This document shows, one piece after another, positions 1 through 6,360 of a DNA stretch of 9,140 nt (the stretch's first letter is position 1; every line of letters begins with the position of its first letter). The position numbers were made by a program, and so were the translations under genes. The notes beneath the pieces are model-generated. The model was not told where the DNA came from and made no database searches. It worked only from the letters and a program-made list of their open reading frames with translations. The DNA is from Acidilobaceae archaeon (GTDB lineage Archaea > Thermoproteota > Thermoprotei_A > Sulfolobales > Acidilobaceae): contig JALUDK010000288.1 in assembly GCA_027044005.1 (NCBI GenBank), positions 1 to 9,140 on the forward strand. Reading direction: 5' to 3'.

Positions 1-654
1 GCTTCCTGCATACCTCTTCAGCTCTAGCCTGTTGACCCTCTGATCCAGGAAGAACCCTGTTTTCTGCCCGTTTACCACGTCCACTATGAATCTTGCGCCT
101 GCCTCATTTATAACGACCTCTCGCTTACCCCCAGTAATCCACTCGGCCACTGGCTCCAGGCCTATGTCCCTTCTGCTCCTCTGCGTGCTCTTGTTGAAGA
201 CGTGCCTGGAGCCGGCTATCCTGGATAGGACCCCTGCTATATGGGTTATGTGGGGGTCTATGGCCCAGCTGCTAGACTGTAATACTGCTACGTCGTTGTA
301 GATATCTATGATTAGGCCCGAGAGGAGGTCGCCATCACTGTTAATCAGCCTCATACCCTGTTCTGGAGCGTAGCCCAGCCTTTCACGGACCCTATATGCG
401 GCTTCTATCCTATCCTCTATAGCCTCCTCGGGGGTTGAGTAGCTGCATCCACCGTGCTCTACAATCCTTACAGCTACCGGGCCTTGGGGCTCCCATAGGC
501 CGCAGGCTTCCAACCCATCCTCGCTGGAGTGTACCTCCACTAGCTCCCCTGGCTTGGCTGCTCGACGTGGTTTGATCCATTTCCTGTAGATTATTGCTGA
601 TCCTAGCCTCAGCTTACGTAGACCCACTCCCTCGACTAGGACTTTAACGGGCAC
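1..654 (-). CDS. PUA-domain class I SAM-dependent RNA methyltransferase, RlmI-like (partial, C-terminus missing)
   Basis: An open frame of 218 codons runs off the left edge, so only the N-terminal part is present. Residues about 1-75 look like a PUA RNA-binding domain (LRKLRLGSAIIYRKWI near the start). Then come hallmarks of the COG1092/RlmI family: the segment INSDGDLLSGLIID followed by YNDVAVLQ, the stretch FNKSTQRSR, and VVNGQKTGFFLDQRVNR just before the edge. Family members methylate a 23S rRNA cytosine (RlmI in E. coli), and archaeal PUA-methyltransferase fusions are known (PH1915 of Pyrococcus), but the exact target here is inferred. The SAM-binding loop and catalytic residues lie outside the window. 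The start is GTG at 654, the only usual start codon between the egsA stop and the conserved region, preceded by AGGGAG at 5 nt. It lies 15 nt after egsA and is probably cotranscribed with it. Confidence 0.85.
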   Translation of the reverse strand, partial: MPVKVLVEGVGLRKLRLGSAIIYRKWIKPRRAAKPGELVEVHSSEDGLEACGLWEPQGPVAVRIVEHGGCSYSTPEEAIEDRIEAAYRVRERLGYAPEQGMRLINSDGDLLSGLIIDIYNDVAVLQSSSWAIDPHITHIAGVLSRIAGSRHVFNKSTQRSRRDIGLEPVAEWITGGKREVVINEAGARFIVDVVNGQKTGFFLDQRVNRLELKRYAGS

Positions 655-669
655 TGTGGCTCCCTGCCA

Positions 670-1725
670 CTACTGTATGACTCCTGTGGCTCGTGCAACC
701 TTCTCGGCTGCCTCCCTTGTGAGCCCCTTCTCCCCTAGGATCGTGTAGCGTTCTGGCCTTATCTTGGCCGCCATTACTAGGGCTTGTATGACCTCCTCGT
801 CATCTACGCCGATCTCCCTGGCGGTTGTTGGGGCTCCAGCTTCTTGCATTAGCTTCTTGATCCTCCTCCACTTCAGGCCATGTATATATGACATCATTAT
901 GGTTCCCACGCCCACCGCTTCTCCGTGGAGGGGCTTCCTCTTGGCTATCATGGACAGGGCGTGGGCGAATAGGTGCTCCGAGCCGCTGGCTGGCCTAGAG
1001 CTTCCTGCTATACACATCGCGACCCCACTGCTTACCAGCGCCTCTAGAAGGACCCTGTACCCCTCTAGCGTGCCTAGCCCGATCTCCCTGGCGTACGAAG
1101 CTACGTGCCTAGCACTCATTAGGGCTAGGCTGGCGGCGTACTCGCCGTAGTACTCGCCCCGCAGCTTGTGTGCCAGCCTCCAGTCCCTCACTGCCGTGAA
1201 CTTGCCTATTAGGTCCCCGAATCCTGCTATGTTGTACCTCTTCGGAGCTTTTGAGATCACGTCCACGTCTAGTATAATTATGTCGGGGGGCCTGGCCCTC
1301 CTGGATATGGGCCTATCGAACCCCTTGAGGCTGGCGAATGGCGACGTTATGCCGTCGTGGCTAGCCACGGTGGGCAGGCTGATGAAGCCAGCCCCCGCCC
1401 GGCTGGAGGCGTACTTTGCTATGTCTATCGAGCGGCCCCCTCCTAGGCCCACTAGGACCTCCACACCCCCCTGACCGGCCTCCCTGGCTACCCTCTCCGC
1501 CGTGTCTACAGTCGCGTCACTAACAACTATACTATCAACACTAAACCCGGCATCCTCCAGGGACTGCCTCACCCTAGGGTAGTATAGGCTGTGGACCCTA
1601 GGCCCGGTTACAACCAGTATAGCCGCCCCCCGGGGGTACAGCTGGGAGGCGTATCCCCCGACCTCGCCTATGACGCCCCTGCCGACCACGACCTTGCGCG
1701 GCAAGTCTATGACGTGCCTATCCAT
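670..1725 (-). CDS. egsA: sn-glycerol-1-phosphate dehydrogenase [NAD(P)+]
   Basis: This cytoplasmic enzyme reduces dihydroxyacetone phosphate to sn-glycerol-1-phosphate, the first committed step to the archaeal lipid backbone, and sets its stereochemistry. The protein belongs to the iron-containing alcohol dehydrogenase/dehydroquinate synthase fold. Using the ATG at 1725 (351 aa), the N-terminal half has the NAD(P)-binding GLGGGRSIDIAKY at about residues 93-105 and SLPTVASHDG at 116-125. The C-terminal half has the expected zinc ligands Asp171 (GFGDLIGK), His251 (SEHLFAH) and His267 (PLHGEAVG). The frame stays open upstream to an ATG at 1791 (373 aa). The shorter start is preferred because family members are about 350 aa, the conserved part begins at HVIDLPRKVVVG, and a GGGGG Shine-Dalgarno-like run lies about 11 nt upstream of ATG 1725. 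The extra 22 codons would also run into the palindrome. All key residues are intact. Confidence 0.95.
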   Translation of the reverse strand: MDRHVIDLPRKVVVGRGVIGEVGGYASQLYPRGAAILVVTGPRVHSLYYPRVRQSLEDAGFSVDSIVVSDATVDTAERVAREAGQGGVEVLVGLGGGRSIDIAKYASSRAGAGFISLPTVASHDGITSPFASLKGFDRPISRRARPPDIIILDVDVISKAPKRYNIAGFGDLIGKFTAVRDWRLAHKLRGEYYGEYAASLALMSARHVASYAREIGLGTLEGYRVLLEALVSSGVAMCIAGSSRPASGSEHLFAHALSMIAKRKPLHGEAVGVGTIMMSYIHGLKWRRIKKLMQEAGAPTTAREIGVDDEEVIQALVMAAKIRPERYTILGEKGLTREAAEKVARATGVIQ

Positions 1726-1770
1726 CCCGCACGCTGCCCCCATGCAGGGGTTGTATACTACGATAAGCCT

Positions 1771-1794
1771 ATAATGGCTTATAGGAGCCATTAT
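1771..1794. repeat. Perfect inverted repeat in the egsA/psmB divergent promoter region
   Basis: Arms ATAATGGCT (1771-1779) and AGCCATTAT (1786-1794) are exact reverse complements around a 6-nt centre, TATAGG. The centre and inner arm edges form TATA-like sequence read either way (CTTATAGG on plus, CCTATAAG on minus). It lies 46 nt upstream of the preferred egsA start and 26 nt upstream of the first psmB ATG, roughly where archaeal TATA/TBP sites would sit for both genes. A dimeric regulator could bind here and affect both promoters, but that is inference. It would also form an RNA hairpin if transcribed. Confidence 0.6.
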
Positions 1795-1819
1795 CCCGGT
1801 TGGAGGGGTTTAAGGAGGC

Positions 1820-2452
1820 ATGTATCCTGATTGGAGAGTAGCCGAGGGCAGGGCTATGAAGGCGATCCACGGCACCACCACCGTAGGCCTGATAGCCGGG
1901 GACTATACTATACTCGCAGCCGACAAGAGGGCCACCGCTGGCATGCTAATAGCCAGCAGGACCGTTAAGAAGATAGTAAAACTCACAGATTACTCCGCGA
2001 TGACCATTTCCGGGCTGGTAGCTGATGCGCAGGCCCTAGCGGAGCTGGTTAGGGAGGAGACAAGGCTCTACGAGCTAACCAATGGCGTCAGGCTGAGCGT
2101 AAGGGGGATAGCAACCCTACTATCAAACCTACTATTCTCCTCCAAGTGGTTCCCCTACCTGGTCCAGCTGATCGTTGGAGGCTACGATACTAGGCCCAGG
2201 CTCTACACGCTAGACCCCTATGGAAGTCTAACGGAGGAGACCTACACGGCCACAGGCTCCGGGTCCCCAGTTGCCTACGGAGTCCTCGAGGACAGCTACA
2301 AGGAGGATCTAGACCTGGAAGAGGCCGTCAAGGTTGCGGTTAGCGCCGTGAAATCCGCTATAAGGAGGGACGTTGCTACCGGGGACGGCGTCGACGTCGT
2401 GATAATAGGCAGAAACCTGTACGAGGAAAGGTTTATACCCTTTAAGGGGTAA
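1820..2452 (+). CDS. psmB: 20S proteasome beta subunit (catalytic type)
   Basis: Beta subunit of the archaeal 20S core particle, a self-processing N-terminal-nucleophile threonine protease that degrades unfolded proteins delivered by PAN or Cdc48-type ATPases. Predicted autocleavage at HG|TTTVG leaves Thr19 as the catalytic Thr1. In mature numbering the catalytic set is complete: Thr1, Asp17 (AADKR), Lys33 (VKKIVK), Ser129 (GSGS) and Asp166 (RRDVATGDG). It should therefore be a proteolytically active beta, not the degenerate type some crenarchaea carry beside it. Full length is 210 aa, mature length 192 aa. The start is uncertain. ATG 1820 has GGAGG only 1 nt upstream. ATG 1856 has GAGGG at 7 nt and would leave a 6-residue propeptide (MKAIHG). 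The mature protein is the same either way. aCPSF1 follows after 73 nt on the same strand. Confidence 0.95.
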   Translation: MYPDWRVAEGRAMKAIHGTTTVGLIAGDYTILAADKRATAGMLIASRTVKKIVKLTDYSAMTISGLVADAQALAELVREETRLYELTNGVRLSVRGIATLLSNLLFSSKWFPYLVQLIVGGYDTRPRLYTLDPYGSLTEETYTATGSGSPVAYGVLEDSYKEDLDLEEAVKVAVSAVKSAIRRDVATGDGVDVVIIGRNLYEERFIPFKG

Positions 2453-2473
2453 CACCAGCCCCTTGGGGCAGAG

Positions 2474-2498
2474 CAGGGGGTAGCTCCTCAGCCCCCTG
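2474..2498 (+). other. GC-rich hairpin in the psmB-aCPSF1 gap
   Basis: CAGGGGG (2474-2480) and CCCCCTG (2492-2498) form a perfect 7-bp stem around an 11-nt loop, in the 73-nt spacer after psmB and 28 nt before the first aCPSF1 ATG. No T-run follows, so it does not look like an intrinsic terminator. It could shape processing or translation of a psmB-aCPSF1 transcript. The role is unknown. Confidence 0.4.
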
Positions 2499-2525
2499 GA
2501 CAGGGCCTAGGATCCCTCCTAGAGG

Positions 2526-4565
2526 ATGGGTAATGTAGGTGACTCGACATTGGCGGCTCAGGAGGCTAGAAGGGTCCAAGCCACCCTCGATAGCAGGAAG
2601 AGGCTAATCCTCGAGATCTACAAGGTCCTGGGAGGGGCCGATATAACCAGCATAGAATTCGAGGGCCCCGAGATAGCGGTCTACGTCAGGAACCCCCGCT
2701 ATCTGCTCGAGATCGAGGACAAGATCAAGGAGCTAGCCAAGAAGATCAGGAAGAGGGTCGTGGTGAGGACCGACCCCAAGTCCAGGAGAAGCCAGAACGA
2801 GACCAAGAAGTACATAATAGAACATGCACCGGACGAGGCGGGTGTAGACACGGAGAACATGCTATTCGACGAGGTCCTTGGGGAGGTCAGGGTCCTAGCT
2901 GACAAGCCGGGCCTGCTACTTGGGAAGAACAGGGCATTCAGGAACCAGGTCCTCGCAGAGACCGGGTGGAGGCTGGAGGTCTATAGGAAGCCTCCGCTGA
3001 GGAGCTCCACCCTCAACTCTATACTAAGCCACCTATTCATGGCATCAGCAGAAAGGAAGAAGGCCCTGAGGGAGATAGGCGAGAGGATCTTCAGGGATAC
3101 ACTGGTTGGCACCAAGTACATCAGGCTAATAGGCCTAGGGAGCTTCGGCGAGGTGGGGAGATCTGCAATACTTCTAGATACCGGGGAGAGCAAGGTCCTG
3201 CTAGACGCTGGGGCCGCGCCCACGGGGTTCGGCCCCTCAGCGTTTCCGTACTTCATGGCGCCCGAGTTCAGGATAGAGGAGCTTGACGCGGTAGTTATAA
3301 GCCACGCCCACCTGGACCACGTTGGCATGCTCCCCCTTCTCTACAAGTACGGCTTCCGCGGCCCCGTCTACGCTACCCCGCCGACAAGGGACATAATGCT
3401 ATTGGTCTTGAAGGATTATATAGAGCTGGCGAAGAGGGAGGGCGTCGAGCCGGTTTACGAGTTGAGGGACGTACAGACAATGCTAACCCGTACTATAGTC
3501 GTCAATTATAATACTGTGACCGATGTGGCTCCGGATATAAAGCTAACCTTTACTAATGCTGGCCACATACTCGGTAGCTCCCTGGTCCACCTCCATATAG
3601 GCCAGGGACTCTTCAATGTACTCTACACGGCCGATTTCAAGTACTATAGGATCAAGGGGGACACCAGCGTGAGGCTGCTCCCTCCAGCCAACGACGAGTT
3701 CCATAGGGTAGAGGCCATGATCATGGAGGCTACCTACGGCGCCACCGAGACCCAGCCCAGGCACGTGGCCGAGGAGGACCTGATAAGGATGATCAATAAG
3801 GTGTATGAGAACCGTGGCAAGATCCTGATACCGGTCATGGCCGTGGGTAGGGGTCAGGAGATACTGGTAGTCATAAACAGGGCGCTCAAGGAGGGGAAGA
3901 TCCCAGAGATACCAGTCTATGTGGACGGTATGGTCTATGAGGTCACGGCGATCTACACGGCATACCCTGAGCTACTAGCCAAGCCAATACGGGATCTTAT
4001 ACTATACCACGGGGAGAACCCGTTCCTAGGACCAACTACCGTCTACGTAAACGACCAGCAGGGCAGGGACGAGGTCAAGTATAGCGAGGGCCCCGCAGTT
4101 ATACTGGCAACCAGCGGCATGATGACTGGGGGCCCCGTTATAGACTACTTCAAGCACCTAGCGGAGGATAGCAGGAACGTGCTAGCATTCGTAAGCTACC
4201 AGGCCCAGGGGACCCTGGGTAGGCGCCTAATGGAGGGAGAGAGGGAGATACAGATGGAGGAGAACGGCCACCTGAAGACGATAAAGGTCAATATGGAGGT
4301 GGTTAGGATAGAAGGCTTCACAGGCCACTCAACAAGGAGCGAGCTGCAAATGTATCTGAGGTACCTAAAGCCGAAGCCTAGGACTATACTCCTCAACCAC
4401 GGCGAGCCCCCAGCCCTGCTGAGCCTAGCATCAGCAATAAAGACAAAGTGGAGTAGGATGGGGTTCGAGTCCCCACCGGAGGTTATAGTGCCGGAGAACC
4501 TGGAGTCCGTCAGGGTCTACCCTAGGAGTTATAAGCTCCATGCTGGTGTAGCGTATACCCCCTAA
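2526..4565 (+). CDS. fttA: aCPSF1/FttA: KH-domain beta-CASP metallo-beta-lactamase ribonuclease, transcription termination factor
   Basis: Archaeal homologue of the CPSF73 endonuclease. The family cuts RNA 3' ends and terminates transcription in archaea. Of 679 aa, residues about 20-155 form the tandem KH region; the second KH carries GLLLGKNRAF at 129-138. The metallo-beta-lactamase core follows, with zinc ligands in HAHLDH (260-265), His347 (AGHILGS) and Asp370 (YTADF). The beta-CASP domain is inserted after it, with Glu401 (MEATYG, motif A), and the core resumes with His601 (FTGHSTRSEL, motif B) and His625 (LLNHGE, motif C). All catalytic motifs are intact and the length is near the usual ~640 aa plus an N-terminal extension. 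The start is uncertain: ATG 2526 has GAGG with no spacer, whereas TTG 2550 has GGTGA (2538-2542) at a good 7-nt spacing and would give 671 aa. A possible internal TATA (TTTATA, 2432-2437) lies inside the 3' end of psmB. Confidence 0.95.
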   Translation: MGNVGDSTLAAQEARRVQATLDSRKRLILEIYKVLGGADITSIEFEGPEIAVYVRNPRYLLEIEDKIKELAKKIRKRVVVRTDPKSRRSQNETKKYIIEHAPDEAGVDTENMLFDEVLGEVRVLADKPGLLLGKNRAFRNQVLAETGWRLEVYRKPPLRSSTLNSILSHLFMASAERKKALREIGERIFRDTLVGTKYIRLIGLGSFGEVGRSAILLDTGESKVLLDAGAAPTGFGPSAFPYFMAPEFRIEELDAVVISHAHLDHVGMLPLLYKYGFRGPVYATPPTRDIMLLVLKDYIELAKREGVEPVYELRDVQTMLTRTIVVNYNTVTDVAPDIKLTFTNAGHILGSSLVHLHIGQGLFNVLYTADFKYYRIKGDTSVRLLPPANDEFHRVEAMIMEATYGATETQPRHVAEEDLIRMINKVYENRGKILIPVMAVGRGQEILVVINRALKEGKIPEIPVYVDGMVYEVTAIYTAYPELLAKPIRDLILYHGENPFLGPTTVYVNDQQGRDEVKYSEGPAVILATSGMMTGGPVIDYFKHLAEDSRNVLAFVSYQAQGTLGRRLMEGEREIQMEENGHLKTIKVNMEVVRIEGFTGHSTRSELQMYLRYLKPKPRTILLNHGEPPALLSLASAIKTKWSRMGFESPPEVIVPENLESVRVYPRSYKLHAGVAYTP

Positions 4566-4628
4566 CGCGCCTTAGACTAGGTAGGAGTGTTAATGAAGGC
4601 TTGGTAAAGAATTGGGCCCGGTGGGCCT

Positions 4629-4886
4629 CTACCTTCTCCTCTTGCGCTTCACTGGCACCGCTTTTTTGATTATAGTCCTCCTCTCGTCGGCGATCCTTAG
4701 TATTATCTCTGCGTTGCCGTTAGCCTCTATTGTTATGATCTCATCGGTAATCTGGGTGCCGCAGGCTGGGCACTTGTAGTATCTTATTAGCCTTCTGTGC
4801 CCGTTGCTGGACTTTTCTGTCTCCAGGGTGTATTCCATAGGGATCTTACATCTTGGGCATAGTACCATCTTCCCATTGCTCACCAT
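4629..4886 (-). CDS. Small zinc-ribbon protein of unknown function with basic tail
   Basis: With the ATG at 4886 this is an 85-aa protein. It has two Cys-x2-Cys knuckles, LCPRC and KCPAC, separated by 25 residues, which is a classic zinc-ribbon arrangement. A strand-rich middle (ITDEIITIEANGNAEIILRI) follows, and the C-terminus is strongly basic (VKRKRRR). The zinc fold and basic tail suggest nucleic-acid or ribonucleoprotein binding, but I do not recognise a characterised family and assign no function. The frame is open to an ATG at 4925 (98 aa), but those extra residues are Gly/Pro/Arg-rich and look non-conserved. ATG 4886 has AGGAG upstream, and ATG 4868 (79 aa), just before the first knuckle, is also possible. 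It converges on aCPSF1 with 63 nt between the stops, and shares its upstream region with ahcY. Confidence 0.8.
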   Translation of the reverse strand: MVSNGKMVLCPRCKIPMEYTLETEKSSNGHRRLIRYYKCPACGTQITDEIITIEANGNAEIILRIADERRTIIKKAVPVKRKRRR

Positions 4887-5027
4887 GGTCTCCTGCACCC
4901 CTCTCCTAGGCCCTGGGCCACCCATCCCCTGCTTGGGGGAGGGCTATGGCCTTCTCTGAGGCATCCTGTTGTCTAGCTGTCCGTTGCCTGCCCCAGTCTT
5001 CATGTATAACACTACTAGCATGCCAGG

Positions 5028-5035
5028 CTTATAAG
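5028..5035. promoter_or_regulatory. Self-complementary TATA box between the zinc-ribbon gene and ahcY
   Basis: CTTATAAG is its own reverse complement, so TBP could bind in either direction. On plus it would place a start near 5058-5062 and a leader of about 50 nt for ahcY. On minus it would place a start near 5003, giving a leader of over 100 nt for the zinc-ribbon gene. A second minus-strand candidate, GTTATAC at about 5004-5010, is closer to that gene. The assignment rests on sequence pattern and spacing only. Confidence 0.45.
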
Positions 5036-5060
5036 TGTCATACCGCCTAGCCTATTAGCC

Positions 5061-5067
5061 CTTAAAT
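5061..5067 (+). promoter_or_regulatory. Alternative TATA-like element upstream of ahcY
   Basis: CTTAAAT resembles the crenarchaeal TTTAAA-type TATA box. It would direct initiation near 5088-5092, leaving about 20 nt of leader that contains the ribosome binding site GGGAGG (5096-5101) upstream of GTG 5110. Whether this box or the one at 5028 is used decides whether the hairpin at 5066-5083 is in the mRNA. Confidence 0.4.
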
Positions 5068-5102
5068 GCCGCTTCGCGGGCATGCGAGCCTCTTAGGGAG
5101 GC
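5066..5102 (+). promoter_or_regulatory. Tandem hairpins ahead of the ahcY start
   Basis: First hairpin: ATGCCGC (5066-5072) pairs with GC and GGCAT (5076-5083) with a single bulged G at 5078, a 7-bp stem around a 3-nt loop. Second hairpin: GCCTC (5088-5092) pairs with GAGGC (5098-5102) around 5 nt, and its right arm overlaps the Shine-Dalgarno-like GGGAGG at 5096-5101. Another GAGGTG at 5103-5108 stays free. It could act as a leader control element; no known riboswitch class was recognised. Confidence 0.35.
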
Positions 5103-5109
5103 GAGGTGC

Positions 5110-6360
5110 GTGGATGTGGAGGACTATAAGGTAAAGGATCTTGGCCTAGCAGAGGAGGGCAGGATTCAGCTGGACTGGGCCGAGATGCACATGCCGGTTC
5201 TTGTCCGGCTGAGGGAGTCTAGGCGGGGCGAGGAGCCGCTGAAGGGGGTCAAGGTCTCCGCTGTCCTTCACGTGACCAAGGAGACGGGGGTCCTTATGAG
5301 GACCCTTAAAGCGTGGGGGGCCGAGGTGTACCTAGCCGCTAGTAACCCGCTTTCCACTCAGGATAGCGTGGCCGCTGCGCTTGTGGAGGAGGGCGTGCAC
5401 GTCTATGCCTGGAGGGGCATGTCCACCGAGGAGTACTTCCAGGCAATTAGGAGGGTTGCCGAGGCTAGGCCTGACCTCGTCATAGATGACGGTGGGGATC
5501 TGCACGTCCTCCTTAACAGGGAGCTGAAGGATATAGCTAAGGGTGTCATAGGCGGCGCCGAGGAGACTACTACTGGCGTGATAAGGCTTAAGGCGCTGGA
5601 GAGAGAGGGAGAACTCCTCTATCCTGTCATAGCAGTCAACAATGCCATGACCAAGTTCATGTTCGATAACAGGTATGGTACCGGGCAGAGTACCGTGGAC
5701 GGCATACTTAGGGCGACTAACATACTCCTAGCGGGCAAGGTTGCCGTGGTTGCAGGGTATGGATGGGTAGGCAGGGGCATAGCCCTCCGCCTCAGAGGCA
5801 TGGGTGCTAGGGTAATCGTGACGGAGGTCGATCCTATAAGGGCTCTGGAGGCCGTCATGGACGGGTTCGACGTGATGCCAATGATTGAGGCCGCCAGAGT
5901 TGGTGACATATTCGTCACGGCTACCGGCAACAGGGACGTGATCAGGAAGGAGCATATGGAGGCAATGAAGGACGGGGCGATCCTAGCCAACTCAGGCCAC
6001 TTTAACGTGGAGATCAACATAAACGACCTAGAATCCCTGGCAGAGTCGAAGAGGGTAATACGGGGTAGCGTGACAGAGTACAGGCTCAAGGATGGCAGGA
6101 GACTCTACCTGCTAGCAGAAGGTAGGCTGGTCAACCTGGTGGCAGCTGAGGGGCATCCAAGCGAGGTGATGGATATGAGCTTCTCGAACCAGGCACTAGC
6201 ATTACTCTACCTGCTAGAGAATAGGGGCAAACTAGAGCCCAGGGTCTACGAGGTCCCCAGGAGCCAGGATGAGCAGGTTGCCCGCCTGAAACTAGAGTCT
6301 ATGGGCATCAGGATAGACGAGCTCACAGATGAGCAGAGGAGATACCTAAGCCAGGCCTAG
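5110..6360 (+). CDS. ahcY: S-adenosylhomocysteine hydrolase (adenosylhomocysteinase)
   Basis: NAD-dependent cytoplasmic enzyme that splits S-adenosylhomocysteine, the by-product of SAM methylation, into homocysteine and adenosine. Some archaeal homologues act on the inosine analogue. At 416 aa it matches the short archaeal type. The key residues align with the human enzyme: His54 (LHVTKETG), Asp127 (IDDGGDLH), Glu152 (EETTTG), Lys182 and Asp186 (AMTKFMFDNRYGTGQS) and His297 (SGHFNVEI). The NAD-binding Rossmann loop is GYGWVGRG at 216-223, with Glu239 (VTEVD) for the ribose. The Trp in that loop replaces the Asp of eukaryotic enzymes. The C-terminus lacks the KxxxYRY-type tail of eukaryotes, as usual in archaea. 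The start is GTG 5110, with GGGAGG at 8 nt; GTG 5116, with GAGGTG at 7 nt, is an alternative. The stop overlaps that of the convergent transporter gene. Confidence 0.96.
   Translation: MDVEDYKVKDLGLAEEGRIQLDWAEMHMPVLVRLRESRRGEEPLKGVKVSAVLHVTKETGVLMRTLKAWGAEVYLAASNPLSTQDSVAAALVEEGVHVYAWRGMSTEEYFQAIRRVAEARPDLVIDDGGDLHVLLNRELKDIAKGVIGGAEETTTGVIRLKALEREGELLYPVIAVNNAMTKFMFDNRYGTGQSTVDGILRATNILLAGKVAVVAGYGWVGRGIALRLRGMGARVIVTEVDPIRALEAVMDGFDVMPMIEAARVGDIFVTATGNRDVIRKEHMEAMKDGAILANSGHFNVEININDLESLAESKRVIRGSVTEYRLKDGRRLYLLAEGRLVNLVAAEGHPSEVMDMSFSNQALALLYLLENRGKLEPRVYEVPRSQDEQVARLKLESMGIRIDELTDEQRRYLSQA

Noticed and set aside
1737..1750. CCCC/GGGG hairpin in the egsA leader, overlapping its G-rich ribosome site.
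   Set aside because: The stem is only 4 bp and may lie at or upstream of the transcript start, so it is not enough to call a control element.
1726..1791. 22-residue N-terminal extension of EgsA from the upstream ATG at 1791.
   Set aside because: It exceeds the usual family length, precedes the conserved start of the domain and would place coding sequence over the palindrome and TATA region.
4566..4628. Search for a bidirectional terminator between the convergent aCPSF1 and zinc-ribbon genes.
   Set aside because: No T-run or convincing hairpin is visible on either strand in these 63 nt.
4944..5003. 19-codon ORF on the minus strand upstream of the zinc-ribbon gene.
   Set aside because: No ribosome binding site; it overlaps a likely promoter region and resembles no known peptide.
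5619..6089. 156-aa ORF on the minus strand inside ahcY.
   Set aside because: It is a complementary-strand shadow of a fully conserved ahcY, with no independent start signals or family features.
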